From NCBI GenBank assembly GCA_937138415.1, contig CAKZPA010000001.1, forward strand, positions 62,001 to 126,000: a DNA stretch of 64,000 nt, read 5' to 3'. The notes beneath the pieces were generated by a model, which saw only the letters and a program-made list of their open reading frames with translations, was not told the DNA's origin and searched no databases. Within the stretch, counting starts at the first letter, position 1. Each line of letters begins with the position of its first letter. A program made the position numbers and the translations under genes. This DNA is from an uncultured Nitrospiraceae bacterium. GTDB taxonomy: Bacteria > Nitrospirota > Thermodesulfovibrionia > Thermodesulfovibrionales > SM23-35. This document shows positions 1 through 9,006 of this stretch, in pieces.

Positions 1-658
1 AGACGATGCGCGCATCATCGCCGAGTTATCGGGCCGGTTCGGCTTCGATCTGACCTACGATAGTATCGAAGACGTGTTCCGAGAAGCAGGTCGCCTCTGG
101 CCCGCACTCGCCGGCATCACGTACCGGCGTATCGCGAAAACAGGTCTTCAGTGGCCCTGCCCCACACGCGATCACCCCGGAACGCGGTACCTCTTCAAAG
201 GTTCATTCCCGAGAGGGAGAGCGGCATTTCAGACAGTCCGCTTCCGGCCACCGCTCGAACTGCCGGACGAGGACTATCCACTCCTCCTCTCGACAGGGAG
301 GCATCTTTTTCATTATCATACAGCGTCGATGACGGGACGCGTCGAGTCGTTGGTCCGCATAGAACCGAAGCCGTACGTTGAGATAAGCGCGGCTGACGCG
401 GAGGCCCTCGGCATCCTCCACGGCGAGAACGTCCGTGTCAGCTCCCGCCGTGGGGCGATCGAACTGGAAGCGCGCATTTCGGCAAGGCCGATCAAAGGGG
501 TCGTCTTTATCCCGTTCCATTACCGCGACGCGGCAGCGAACGCGCTCACGCACAGCGCGCTCGATCCTCTCTCGAGGATTCCGGAATTGAAAGTCTGCGC
601 GGTGAAGATCGAGCGCGTGGCGCAATCAACCGCGACAACACGTCAAAAGGAGGATTGA
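1..658 (+). CDS. Molybdopterin oxidoreductase, formate dehydrogenase alpha-type, C-terminal part (5' end outside window)
   Basis: The frame is open from base 2 to the TGA at 656-658, so this is the last ~218 residues of a larger gene. The visible part has the hallmarks of the C-terminal half of formate dehydrogenase catalytic subunits. A GLQWPCP-type segment is followed by the molybdopterin-dinucleotide-binding domain, with STGRHLFHYHT, VEISAADAEALGI, RVSSRRG and GVVFIPFHY. The family oxidises formate or reduces CO2 at a Mo/W bis-pterin centre; the active-site and Fe-S cysteines lie upstream of the window. The neighbouring formate-tetrahydrofolate ligase supports a role in C1 metabolism. A GTG at 74 is an internal codon, not a start. 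Family call is confident; the exact substrate is inferred. Confidence 0.85.
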   Translation, partial: DDARIIAELSGRFGFDLTYDSIEDVFREAGRLWPALAGITYRRIAKTGLQWPCPTRDHPGTRYLFKGSFPRGRAAFQTVRFRPPLELPDEDYPLLLSTGRHLFHYHTASMTGRVESLVRIEPKPYVEISAADAEALGILHGENVRVSSRRGAIELEARISARPIKGVVFIPFHYRDAAANALTHSALDPLSRIPELKVCAVKIERVAQSTATTRQKED

Positions 659-661
659 CAG

Positions 662-1117
662 ATGGTTGCCACCGATATACTCAAACAGCAGGTTCTTCTC
701 CAAGACATCGACGAAGAGGGGCTGGAAAAGATTGCCAAGATTGCGCAGCAGGTCTCGATCAAGAAAGGCGAGCAGCTCTTTAAGGAAAAGGACGAGACGA
801 AGGGCCTGTGGCTGATCCGTTCCGGCAGAATAGAAATATCGAGGATCACCGCCGACGGATGGCGACAGACGCTCGTCGTGCTCACCGCAGGACATTTCTT
901 CGGGGAACTCTCCATCCTGGAGAACAGGAAGCACGTCGCGACGGCGACGGCGCTCGAGGACACGGATCTGCTCCTCATCCCGAAAGAAGATTTCGAGGAA
1001 CTCGTCCGCGAAGAATGCGCGTTGGCTCTGAAAATCGTCATTAAGCTCGCCATAACGATGAGCAAGAACCTCCGGCGAATGAACGACAAGTTTTTGAGCG
1101 CACTCATCAGCTACTGA
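662..1117 (+). CDS. Cyclic-nucleotide-binding domain protein without DNA-binding domain
   Basis: This 151-residue protein is almost entirely one CRP-type beta-roll cyclic-nucleotide-binding domain. The phosphate-binding cassette is [18 protein letters not shown]. The glutamate is present, but the Arg-Ser pair that contacts cAMP in CRP is not obvious, so the ligand may differ or be absent. After the roll there is only a short helix, with no helix-turn-helix, kinase or channel, so it is not a transcription factor by itself. It starts 3 bases after the formate dehydrogenase stop behind a strong AAAAGGAGG, so the two are co-transcribed. It may act as an accessory or regulatory subunit for its neighbour; that is inference. 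Confidence 0.8.
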   Translation: MVATDILKQQVLLQDIDEEGLEKIAKIAQQVSIKKGEQLFKEKDETKGLWLIRSGRIEISRITADGWRQTLVVLTAGHFFGELSILENRKHVATATALEDTDLLLIPKEDFEELVREECALALKIVIKLAITMSKNLRRMNDKFLSALISY

Positions 1118-1268
1118 AACAATTGTTCTCCGGCAGGCGCGTGGCAGACGGCAGAAAACGGGGCAACGGCAAGCGAACGACCTTCTCTGTTCGACGGCGG
1201 GAACATTCGTTGACCACTTCCCCCTGCCCGCCTCATGCAGCTTTTCCACCCAGGAGGAAAGAACGGAA

Positions 1269-3038
1269 ATGAACACGATCATCGATCCAACGAAACACGC
1301 GGACTGGGAGATCGCGGAAGCGGCCGAGCCGTACATGAAGACCGTTTACCAGCTCGGCGACGAGCTCGGTCTCGCGAAACACGAACTCCTCCCTCACGGG
1401 CACTATATCGCGAAGCTCGATTTCAAGAGCATAGTGAGCCGCCTCCACTCGAAGCCCGACGGAAAGTACATCGATGTCACTGCCATCACGCCGACGCCAT
1501 TAGGCGAAGGCAAATCGACCACGACGATGGGTCTCACGCAGGGGCTCGGCAAACGCGGGAAGAGCGTCATCGCCGCGATCCGACAGCCGTCCGGCGGGCC
1601 GACCATGAACATCAAGGGATCGGCGGCGGGCGGGGGTCTCTCCCAATGCATTCCGCTCACGCCATTCTCCCTCGGTCTGACCGGCGATATCAACGCGATC
1701 GTGAACGCGCATAACTTAGCGATGGTCGCGCTCACCTCGCGCATCCAGCATGAATTCAACTACAGTGACGAACAACTGGCGAAACGCGGACTGAGAAGGC
1801 TCAACATCGATCCCCGAGCGGTAGAGATGAAATGGGTCATCGATTTCTGCGCCCAATCGCTCCGCGATATCATCATCGGCATCGGCGGGAAAAACGACGG
1901 GTTCATGATGCAGTCGGGATTCGCCATTGCGGTCTCCTCTGAAATCATGGCGATCCTTTCGGTCTCGACCGATTTGCGGGACCTCCGCGAGCGCATGGGG
2001 AAGATCGTCGTCGCGTACGACAAGACCGGACGCCCCGTGACCACCGAGGATCTCGACGTTGCGGGCGCAATGACTGCGTGGATGATCGAGGCGATCAAAC
2101 CGAACCTCATGCAAACGATCGAGGGGCAGCCGGTGCTCGTGCACGCGGGGCCCTTCGCGAACATCGCGATCGGACAATCGTCCATCATCGCCGACAGGGT
2201 TGGCCTCAAGCTCGCGGATTACCACGTCACCGAGTCGGGGTTTGGCGCCGACATCGGATTCGAGAAATTCTGGAATCTCAAGTGCAGATTTTCCGGATTG
2301 AGGCCGAACGCAGCGGTCATCGTCGCGACAATCAGGGCTCTGAAGTGCCACGGTGGTGCCCCCGTGCCCATACCCGGCAGGCCGCTGCCGCCCGAGTACA
2401 AAACCGAAAACATCGAGTGGGTGGAGAAAGGGTGCGAAAACCTCATCCACCACATTCAGACGGTGAAGAAAGCGGGGATCAATCCCGTCGTCTGCATTAA
2501 CGCGTTCTATACCGATACCGATCAGGAAATCCGCACTGTGAGACGCCTCGCGGAGGCTGCGGGCGCCCGTGTCGCCCTTTCGAAACACTGGCAGTTTGGC
2601 GGTGCCGGCGCACTCGAGCTCGCCGACGCCGTCATCGACGCGTGCGAAGAACCGAACCGCTTTCATTTTCTCTACGACATGACGGTTCCCCTCCGCGCGC
2701 GCATCGAACGCATCGCGCTCGAGGTTTACGGTGCAGACGGCGTCGAGTTTTCGCCGGACGCACTCGCGAAACTTCGGAGACTGGAAGAAGATCCCGAGAC
2801 GTCGCAGCTCGGCATCTGCATGGTGAAAACGCACCTGAGCCTGTCGGATAATCCCCTCCTGAAGGGCGTGCCGAAAGGGTGGCGACTCTTCGTGCGGGAC
2901 GTCCTCACCTACCGGGGAGCGGGCTTCGTCGTCCCCGTCGCGGGTGCAATTAAACTCATGCCCGGGACGGCATCCGATCCCGCGTTCAGGAGGATCGATG
3001 TCGATGTCGAAACCGGAAAGGTGAGAGGTCTTTTCTGA
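1269..3038 (+). CDS. fhs: Formate--tetrahydrofolate ligase
   Basis: Fhs condenses formate with tetrahydrofolate, using ATP, to give 10-formyl-THF, the formate-fixing step of the methyl branch of the Wood-Ljungdahl pathway and an entry to purine and serine synthesis. The 589-residue protein is slightly longer than the usual ~555. The family P-loop is visible as [10 protein letters not shown] near residue 78, followed by [19 protein letters not shown] and later [10 protein letters not shown] and KCHGG. The C-terminus ([16 protein letters not shown], ending GLF) carries a small variation on the common 'MPGLP' form. A clear AGGAGG Shine-Dalgarno lies 11 bases upstream. The formate dehydrogenase end lies upstream and a deacetylase gene follows after 4 bases. 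The 151-base gap before it shows no convincing promoter or structure. Confidence 0.95.
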   Translation: MNTIIDPTKHADWEIAEAAEPYMKTVYQLGDELGLAKHELLPHGHYIAKLDFKSIVSRLHSKPDGKYIDVTAITPTPLGEGKSTTTMGLTQGLGKRGKSVIAAIRQPSGGPTMNIKGSAAGGGLSQCIPLTPFSLGLTGDINAIVNAHNLAMVALTSRIQHEFNYSDEQLAKRGLRRLNIDPRAVEMKWVIDFCAQSLRDIIIGIGGKNDGFMMQSGFAIAVSSEIMAILSVSTDLRDLRERMGKIVVAYDKTGRPVTTEDLDVAGAMTAWMIEAIKPNLMQTIEGQPVLVHAGPFANIAIGQSSIIADRVGLKLADYHVTESGFGADIGFEKFWNLKCRFSGLRPNAAVIVATIRALKCHGGAPVPIPGRPLPPEYKTENIEWVEKGCENLIHHIQTVKKAGINPVVCINAFYTDTDQEIRTVRRLAEAAGARVALSKHWQFGGAGALELADAVIDACEEPNRFHFLYDMTVPLRARIERIALEVYGADGVEFSPDALAKLRRLEEDPETSQLGICMVKTHLSLSDNPLLKGVPKGWRLFVRDVLTYRGAGFVVPVAGAIKLMPGTASDPAFRRIDVDVETGKVRGLF

Positions 3039-3042
3039 CGCG

Positions 3043-3975
3043 ATGAAAAAAGTCGGTTTCGTCTACGATGACATTTTTCTGAAGCACGAGATGCCGTCGG
3101 GGCATCCGGAATCGCCGCAGCGGCTGATGAAAATCGTCGAGGTGCTGAAAGACTCCGAGTATTGGGAAAAGCTCGTCCACATCCGACCGAGACCAGCAAC
3201 TGATGAGGAAATCCTCGCGGTGCACACTCCTGACTATTTCCGCAGCATCCGCGCTTTCACGGGATTCTACGACGGCGACACCTATGTTTCTCCGAACTCG
3301 TTCGAAGCCGCGCAGTACGCGGCGGGCGCCGTCATCGAAGCGATCGACCGCTGCAAAAACGGGGACATCGAGAGGGCGTTCTGCGCGGTGCGACCGCCCG
3401 GACACCACGCGGAGGCGGACCGCGCCATGGGGTTCTGTATTTTCAATAACGTCGCGGTCGGCGCGCGCTACGCGCAGAGGCTCGGTTACCGAAAGGTCTT
3501 CATCATCGATTTCGACGTTCACCACGGCAACGGCACGCAGCATATCTTCGAAGAGGACGACTCCGTTTTCTACTTCAGCACCCACCAGTACCCGCACTAT
3601 CCCGGAACCGGCAGAGATACCGAGCGGGGAAGAGGGAAAGGAGAAGGGTATACGTATAACATTCCCATGCCGTGGGGGAGCGGCGATAAAGACTTTTTCT
3701 TCGCCTACCGCGATATTCTCCCGCGCCTCGTCAAGAACTTCCGCCCCGATATCATGCTCGTATCGGCCGGGTACGACATCCACATGAGGGATCCCCTCTC
3801 CGGCATAAGGGTCACTCATGAAGGGATGCGGAACATCATACGCGGAATACTTCTCCGCTCCACATCGACGTTCCTCCCGCCGATGCCTTACGTCTTTGCC
3901 CTGGAAGGAGGATACGACCTTGAAGCCCTCGGCGATTCGGTTCTCCAGACGATCAGAGAGCTGCTCGAACTGTAG
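3043..3975 (+). CDS. Histone deacetylase-family (arginase-deacetylase fold) hydrolase
   Basis: This 310-residue cytosolic zinc hydrolase belongs to the class II HDAC / acetoin-utilisation / acetylpolyamine amidohydrolase superfamily. Catalytic features are present: the double histidine in RPPGHHAE, the zinc aspartate and histidine in DFDVHHGNG, the second aspartate in SAGYDIHMRDPLSG, and the C-terminal ALEGGYD tyrosine loop. Known members deacetylate lysines (for example on acetyl-CoA synthetase) or acetylpolyamines; nothing visible fixes the substrate. It starts only 4 bases after fhs with no good ribosome-binding site, so it is probably translationally coupled. That coupling suggests, as inference, deacetylation of a C1 or acetyl-CoA enzyme. 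Confidence 0.88.
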   Translation: MKKVGFVYDDIFLKHEMPSGHPESPQRLMKIVEVLKDSEYWEKLVHIRPRPATDEEILAVHTPDYFRSIRAFTGFYDGDTYVSPNSFEAAQYAAGAVIEAIDRCKNGDIERAFCAVRPPGHHAEADRAMGFCIFNNVAVGARYAQRLGYRKVFIIDFDVHHGNGTQHIFEEDDSVFYFSTHQYPHYPGTGRDTERGRGKGEGYTYNIPMPWGSGDKDFFFAYRDILPRLVKNFRPDIMLVSAGYDIHMRDPLSGIRVTHEGMRNIIRGILLRSTSTFLPPMPYVFALEGGYDLEALGDSVLQTIRELLEL

Positions 3976-3999
3976 CAACCCCCGCTTTCTCCTTGTCGC

Positions 4000-4029
4000 T
4001 TGATTTCTTTTTAGGTAACGTTCTATAAT
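4000..4029 (+). promoter_or_regulatory. Sigma70-type promoter of nfeD
   Basis: TTGATT at 4000-4005 and a perfect TATAAT at 4024-4029 are separated by 18 bases. The expected transcription start falls near 4036, about 6 bases before the ATG at 4042. No Shine-Dalgarno is present in between, so the mRNA would have a very short leader. Confidence 0.75.
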
Positions 4030-4041
4030 TCTTTTTAAAAA

Positions 4042-5367
4042 ATGGGCATTAAGAATGTAATCTTAAAGCATAGGTTTATCTTTATCGGTTTCGTGTTCTC
4101 TTTTGCGTCTCTCTTTCTCCTCTCTCGACCTTCTCATCCACAACAGGAAAGGCATCAGAAGGTCATTGTGATCACGATCAGCGGTGTCATCAACCCGGTT
4201 TCGGCCGAATTCATCGGACGAAGTGTCAGGAAAGCCCAGGAGAAAGGTTTCGAAGCGTTGGTCATAGAGCTCGATACGCCGGGCGGACTCGATACCTCTA
4301 TGCGGAGCATCGTCAAGGATATCATCGGGAGCGAGGTACCCGTCATCGTCTTCGTTTCGCCGAGCGGAAGCCGCGCGGCCTCAGCCGGGGTCTTTCTCAC
4401 GCTCGCGGCGCACATCGCGGCGATGGCACCCGGCACGAACATCGGCGCCGCGCACCCTGTCGGAATCGGTGAAAAAATGGACAAGACGATGGCCGAGAAA
4501 GCCACCAACGATGCGGCAGCGTACATAAAATCCCTTGCCGAGCGGAAAGGGAGAAACGCGCGGTGGGCCGAAAACGCGGTGCGGAAGAGCATCTCCGCGA
4601 CAGAAAAAGAAGCGCTCAGGGAAGGCGTTATCGATCTCGTCGCGAACGACCTCGCGTCTCTGCTAAGAGACATTGACGGGCGGCGCGTGCTGACCGTCAT
4701 GGGCGAGCGGGTGCTGAAAACGAAAAACGCGGAGGTTGTCCGGGAAGAATTGGGACTGCGGCACAGAATACTCAACTTGATCTCGGATCCGAACATCGCG
4801 TACATCCTCATGCTCCTCGGCTTCTACGGCCTCTTCTTCGAACTGACGAATCCGGGATCGATCTTCCCCGGCGTCATCGGCGGCATCTGCCTCATCCTTG
4901 CTTTCTACGCTTTCCAGACCCTTCCCGTGAATTATGCGGGCCTGCTCCTCATCATCCTCGCGCTCATTCTCTTTATCCTCGAGATAAAAATAACGTCCCA
5001 CGGCGTCCTGACGCTTGGAGGCATCATTTCGATGATCATCGGCTCACTCATGCTCTTCGAATCCCCTGCCCCGTTCATGAAACTGTCTCTGGCGCTCGTC
5101 CTCCCGGCGGTCGTCGTCACCGCCATCTTCTTCACGGTCACGCTCAGCCTCGCATTCAAGGCGCAGCGAAGGAAGCCGGTGACCGGGGTCGAAGGTCTCA
5201 TTGGTGAATCGGGCATCGCTGACACCGATGTCACCAAAGAAGGGGGTATGGTGTCACTGCACGGCGAACGGTGGACAGCCTTCTCGGATGAACCGATTCC
5301 GAAGGGATCACGGGTCGTCGTCGATAGAGTATCCGGCCTCAAAGTCAAAGTGAGGAGATCGGAGTGA
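4042..5367 (+). CDS. NfeD-type membrane serine protease (ClpP-class, long NfeD1b form)
   Basis: This 441-residue membrane protein starts with a signal anchor (residues ~11-28) followed by a ClpP/crotonase-type protease domain. The nucleophile is in SRAASAG (Ser114) and the general-base lysine is in AAAYIKSLAERKG (Lys163), the Ser-Lys dyad seen in archaeal and bacterial NfeD/STOPP proteases. Four or five hydrophobic segments follow (residues ~248-365). An OB-fold NfeD domain closes the protein (GLIGESGIADTDV to VSGLKVKVRR). Long NfeD proteins cleave hydrophobic stretches of partner stomatins, and the stomatin gene follows directly. The start is chosen at 4042; TATAAT ends only 12 bases before it. 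Confidence 0.92.
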   Translation: MGIKNVILKHRFIFIGFVFSFASLFLLSRPSHPQQERHQKVIVITISGVINPVSAEFIGRSVRKAQEKGFEALVIELDTPGGLDTSMRSIVKDIIGSEVPVIVFVSPSGSRAASAGVFLTLAAHIAAMAPGTNIGAAHPVGIGEKMDKTMAEKATNDAAAYIKSLAERKGRNARWAENAVRKSISATEKEALREGVIDLVANDLASLLRDIDGRRVLTVMGERVLKTKNAEVVREELGLRHRILNLISDPNIAYILMLLGFYGLFFELTNPGSIFPGVIGGICLILAFYAFQTLPVNYAGLLLIILALILFILEIKITSHGVLTLGGIISMIIGSLMLFESPAPFMKLSLALVLPAVVVTAIFFTVTLSLAFKAQRRKPVTGVEGLIGESGIADTDVTKEGGMVSLHGERWTAFSDEPIPKGSRVVVDRVSGLKVKVRRSE

Positions 5368-5421
5368 ACCAGGTTCGATTTTCGCATCTACGGAGAAAAA
5401 CACCTTAAGAAGGAGGTACAA

Positions 5422-6222
5422 ATGCCTTTTTTTGCACCATCGTTCATGACTTTTCTTTTGATCCTCTTCCTCGTCGTCTATTTCCTCTCGAGCGCGATAA
5501 AGATTCTGAAGGAGTACGAGAGAGGGGTGGTCTTCAGGCTCGGGCGGATCATTCCCGTCAAAGGGCCCGGCCTCGTCATCATCTGGCCTATCATCGACAA
5601 ACTGGTACGGGTGAGCCTCCGGATCGTGACGATGGATGTCCCGGCGCAGGACATCATCACGAAAGACAATATCACGGTGAAGGTGAACGCCGTCGTCTAT
5701 TTCAGGGTCATGGACCCCATCAAGGCGATTACTGAAGTGGAAGACTTTTATTTCGCCACATCGCAAATAGCGCAGACAACCCTCCGAAGCATACTCGGCC
5801 AGAGCCAGCTTGACGACCTCCTCACAAAACGGGAAGATCTCAATGCGGAACTTCAGAAGGTGATCGATTTCCAGACCGAACCGTGGGGCGTGAAGGTCAC
5901 GGCAGTCGAAGTCAAGAACGTCGACCTCCCAGCGGAGATGTTGAGGGCGATCGCGAAACAGGCGGAAGCCGAACGGGAAAGGCGCGCGAAAGTCATTCAC
6001 GCAGAGGGCGAATTCCAGGCGTCACAGAAACTCGCCGACGCGGCAAACATCATTTCGACCGCTTCTTCAGCCCTTCAGTTGAGATTCCTCCAGACGCTCA
6101 CCGAAATCGCGACCGAGAAGAACTCCACGATCATATTCCCCGTGCCCATCGACCTTTTGAAGCCATTCCTCACGCAGGAACAGAAGACCGTGTCACCCCA
6201 GTCTTCGGGAGAACAGAAATAG
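5422..6222 (+). CDS. SPFH/stomatin-like membrane protein (slipin)
   Basis: A 266-residue prohibitin-homology protein with one N-terminal membrane hairpin (residues ~8-25), the SPFH domain ([41 protein letters not shown]) and a C-terminal alpha-helical oligomerisation region ([20 protein letters not shown]). Stomatins assemble ring-shaped membrane microdomains and are partners and substrates of long NfeD proteases. Gene order nfeD then stomatin, separated by 54 bases, is the classical pairing. A strong AAGAAGGAGG lies 6 bases before the ATG. The C-terminal tail after PFLTQEQKT is the site where related slipins are trimmed by NfeD; that is family knowledge, not tested here. Confidence 0.92.
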   Translation: MPFFAPSFMTFLLILFLVVYFLSSAIKILKEYERGVVFRLGRIIPVKGPGLVIIWPIIDKLVRVSLRIVTMDVPAQDIITKDNITVKVNAVVYFRVMDPIKAITEVEDFYFATSQIAQTTLRSILGQSQLDDLLTKREDLNAELQKVIDFQTEPWGVKVTAVEVKNVDLPAEMLRAIAKQAEAERERRAKVIHAEGEFQASQKLADAANIISTASSALQLRFLQTLTEIATEKNSTIIFPVPIDLLKPFLTQEQKTVSPQSSGEQK

Positions 6223-6471
6223 CTCCGCGCAACGGCACCATACCTGTCGGCATGGGGACGACCCTCACCGTCGCACTTTGGCGGAAGGGGTTCGTCGGTG
6301 GCGCCGGGACACGAACCGGGTGCCAGCCCGTTCCAAGGATCCCCACATCCGTAACCACCGCCAGAAAGAAAGGAGTGAGCCACGCATGTTTCCTGGCTGA
6401 GGAGGACACAGACCGCTGTGAAAGGGCGCATCGCGCCACAAACATAAAACTAAGAGGGGGAGTAGTGCACT
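6223..6471 (+). other. 249-base intergenic leader rich in inverted repeats, no recognised gene
   Basis: No supported gene lies between the stomatin stop and the PilZ-methyltransferase start. The stretch holds nested complementarity. GGCGCC (from about 6300) can pair with GGTGCC about 20 bases later. GTCGGTGG (about 6295) is largely complementary to CCACCGCC (about 6356). AGCCACG with TGGCT (about 6378-6400) forms another short hairpin. The order (outer pair, inner hairpin, trailing hairpin) could be a structured 5' leader or a dispersed palindromic repeat. I looked for the conserved cores of c-di-GMP, cobalamin, THF and SAM riboswitches and saw none. The last 20 bases carry AGAGGGGGAG, a plausible ribosome-binding site for 6472. 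Confidence 0.35.
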
Positions 6472-7752
6472 ATGAACAACGTTTCGAGCCAAAAGGCACA
6501 CGATATGAGGAGACACATGCGCCACCCTGCCGCGCAGCCGGTCACGTACGCCGTGAGCGCGATCGAAACGAAGAATGGTACGTGGTTGTCCCGCAGGGGT
6601 GAACTCGTCGACGTGAGCGAGACGGGGGTCTGCATGAGAACGGATCACCCGCTTTCGCCCGGGCACGTGGTCTGGCTTGACGGCACACCCGGAACGATGG
6701 TGGGCATCGTCCGCTGGTGTCGGCAGCTCGACACGCTTTATCGCATCGGCATCGAATTGGAAAAAACCTACGTCAAGATACTTGACGACGCAACGACCCG
6801 CTTCAACGAGACACTCCTCGAAATAGAGAAGAGGTGCCAAAATCCCCATGAAGCTCCGGACGACCTCTACAAGGCAACATCGAAAGCCGTCGACGACGTG
6901 CTCGCCGCGTGCAAAATCTTCGAGAACGGAGTGCGGGATAAGGCCATGATCCATGATGCCCGCGTCCGATTCCGGGAAAAGACGAATCCAATCTTGTCGA
7001 AAAGCGTTCTCGTCACTCATACGAGGACCTGGCCCCAAGGGTACCAGGGCGACTATAAAATGCTCGAGAACCTGTACCGAAATACCCCCCTTTCGGAGGG
7101 GATAGGATACTATCTGGATTTGTGCTGTTTGAACGCGCAACTCGCCATCGCCGTGAGGAACCGACTGAAACTCCTCGAGAGCATCCTGCGGAACGAGTTC
7201 CGGCGCCGGCAGCGGCCGTCCGTCATGAATATTGCGTGCGGCTCATGCCGTGAAGTATTCGAACTGGCTGAAGATATCAAGAGGTCCGACGCCACGGTAA
7301 CCTGCATTGATCTCGATAACAACGCCCTCGCGTTCGCTGCCGACCGTTTGCTGTTCTCGAGCATGTCTCTGCTCTCCTCCGAGCAGGTAATCCTCAGGAG
7401 GTACAATGCGCTCAGAATGTTCGATCACGAACTGAACCTCGCAGAATTCGGCATGCAGGACATCATTTACAGTGTGGGCTTCTTCGATTACCTCAATTCC
7501 GATTTCCTTTCCAACCTCTTCGGATCACTCTACGATCTGCTGAACCCCGGCGGTCGCCTGATCGCTTCCTTCAAAGACGCCGACCGATACCGCCACCAGG
7601 ATTATCACTGGATCGGTGACTGGGACGGGTTTCTCCAGAGGACGGTGAAAGATTTTCGGGATATCTTCCGCTACGCTGGCATTCCCGAATCATCGATATC
7701 GGAGCTTCGAGAGGAATCGGGCATGATCGTTTTCTACCTCGTCGACAAATAG
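6472..7752 (+). CDS. PilZ domain - class I SAM-dependent methyltransferase fusion
   Basis: Residues ~10-105 form a PilZ domain with the c-di-GMP-binding signatures RHMRHP (RxxxR type) and DVSETGVCM (D/NxSxxG). After a helical linker (~105-215), residues ~235-426 form a Rossmann methyltransferase with motif I NIACGSCREVFELA, an acidic residue in CIDLDNNALAFA, and the post-motif LLNPGGRLI. The C-terminal part (NPGGRLIASF, then a tryptophan-rich DWDGFLQRTV region) resembles methyltransferases annotated as PhcB-like, which methylate 3-hydroxy fatty acids to ester signals; this is a resemblance only. The gene ends exactly where the ketosynthase-like gene starts, so it belongs to the lipid/polyketide cluster. 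Its activity may be gated by c-di-GMP (inference). Confidence 0.85.
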   Translation: MNNVSSQKAHDMRRHMRHPAAQPVTYAVSAIETKNGTWLSRRGELVDVSETGVCMRTDHPLSPGHVVWLDGTPGTMVGIVRWCRQLDTLYRIGIELEKTYVKILDDATTRFNETLLEIEKRCQNPHEAPDDLYKATSKAVDDVLAACKIFENGVRDKAMIHDARVRFREKTNPILSKSVLVTHTRTWPQGYQGDYKMLENLYRNTPLSEGIGYYLDLCCLNAQLAIAVRNRLKLLESILRNEFRRRQRPSVMNIACGSCREVFELAEDIKRSDATVTCIDLDNNALAFAADRLLFSSMSLLSSEQVILRRYNALRMFDHELNLAEFGMQDIIYSVGFFDYLNSDFLSNLFGSLYDLLNPGGRLIASFKDADRYRHQDYHWIGDWDGFLQRTVKDFRDIFRYAGIPESSISELREESGMIVFYLVDK

Positions 7753-9000
7753 ATGAACGAGAAGCGAAACATCGTGATAACTGGAATCGGCGTCGTTTCG
7801 CCCATCGGCATCGGCAAGAATGCGTACTGGGAAGGACTGATCGAGGGGAAAACCGGTTTCAAAGCGATCACGCTCTTCGAAACAGCGCCGTTCGGTATCC
7901 ATGTCGCCGGGGAGATCAGCGATTTCAACCCCGTCGATCTCCTCGGCAAGAAAGGACTTCGCGAACTCGACCGGAGCACGCGACTCGTCAATGCGGCCGC
8001 AAAACTCGCCCTCGACGACGGCCGCCTCGACATTACGGAAGACAATACGCACTCGACCGGCGTTTCTGTCGGTTCGACGTTCGGCAGTCTCCACAGCATC
8101 TCCCAGTTCGACCGCCAGGGTCTCATCGATGGGCCGCGGTACGTCAATCCTTCGCTCTTTCCGAACACCGTTCTCAATTCCCCGGCGAGCAGAATTTCCA
8201 TCCGCTTCAGAATCAAAGGGTTCAACACGACCATCTCCACAGGATTCTGCGCCGGACTCGATGCCATATCGTATGCGTGCGACTTCATACGGTTAAAGAG
8301 AGTCCATCGCGTCCTCGCGGGTGGCGTCGAAGAATTGTGCGAGGAGACGTTCCATGGTTTCCACGCCCTGGGATGTCTCTCGGGGTCCGATGGTTCCGAG
8401 CCGCGGTGCTGCCCTTTCGACAGGAGGAGAAACGGGACCGTGCTCTCCGAAGGCGCGGCCGTTCTGATTCTCGAGGATGAGGAGCAGGCGGTGCGGAGGG
8501 GGGCGCACATCACGGCACGGATACTCGGATGCGGAAACCATTTCGACCCGGAAGCGAAGAGAGATTTTAGCCACGAAGGGAAAGGATTGAAGGAGGCGAT
8601 CGCGCTCGCCCTGCACGATGCCGGTATCGCTTCTGAGGACATCGAGTGTATAATTGCGGGTGCCAATTCGACGAAAGGGCTCGACAGGCTGGAGACGCGC
8701 GCCATTAAGGAGATGTTCGGAAATCGTGCGTACGCGATACCGGTCACCGCGATAAAATCCATGATCGGCGAGTCCTTTTCCGCCTCAGGCTCGTTGGCAG
8801 TGGTCGCCGCTGCCGGCATCGTCACGCGTCACGTCATTCCGGCGACCGTCAATTACCGGGAAAGAGATCCCGAGTGCGACCTTGACTGCGTCCCCAACGA
8901 ATCAAGGCAAAAGAACGTCGGCACGGTGCTCGTCCTTGCAGCCGATCCCTATGGAAACAACTCTGCCGTTATCGTGGGAACCTTTCCCGGAAATGGATAG
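7753..9000 (+). CDS. Ketosynthase-like protein lacking all catalytic residues (chain-length-factor/KS-beta type)
   Basis: This 415-residue thiolase-fold protein aligns end to end with FabF/KAS II, from MNEKRNIVITGIGVVSPIG to AVIVGTFPG. The active-site triad is gone. The nucleophile position, which is Cys in STAC(A/S)xG, is Phe165 in ISTGFCAG; a cysteine sits one place later. The first catalytic His of AHGTxT is Gly303 in IAGANST. The second His of SMIGH is Glu340 in SMIGESF. Loss of all three is the signature of chain-length factors, which pair with an active ketosynthase and set product length. A true ketosynthase is encoded two genes downstream. The ATG follows the previous stop directly, so translation is coupled. 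It could still have another non-condensing role. Confidence 0.85.
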   Translation: MNEKRNIVITGIGVVSPIGIGKNAYWEGLIEGKTGFKAITLFETAPFGIHVAGEISDFNPVDLLGKKGLRELDRSTRLVNAAAKLALDDGRLDITEDNTHSTGVSVGSTFGSLHSISQFDRQGLIDGPRYVNPSLFPNTVLNSPASRISIRFRIKGFNTTISTGFCAGLDAISYACDFIRLKRVHRVLAGGVEELCEETFHGFHALGCLSGSDGSEPRCCPFDRRRNGTVLSEGAAVLILEDEEQAVRRGAHITARILGCGNHFDPEAKRDFSHEGKGLKEAIALALHDAGIASEDIECIIAGANSTKGLDRLETRAIKEMFGNRAYAIPVTAIKSMIGESFSASGSLAVVAAAGIVTRHVIPATVNYRERDPECDLDCVPNESRQKNVGTVLVLAADPYGNNSAVIVGTFPGNG

Positions 9001-9006
9001 ACGAGG

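Noticed and set aside
1716-2834. A 372-residue minus-strand open frame
   Set aside because: It lies wholly antisense to fhs, whose sequence is fully conserved.
6223-6471. A c-di-GMP (GEMM) or cobalamin riboswitch
   Set aside because: The conserved cores of these RNAs are not visible on either strand; only generic hairpins are present.
7753-9000. Annotation as a second functional FabF
   Set aside because: All three catalytic residues are replaced, so a condensing role is unlikely.
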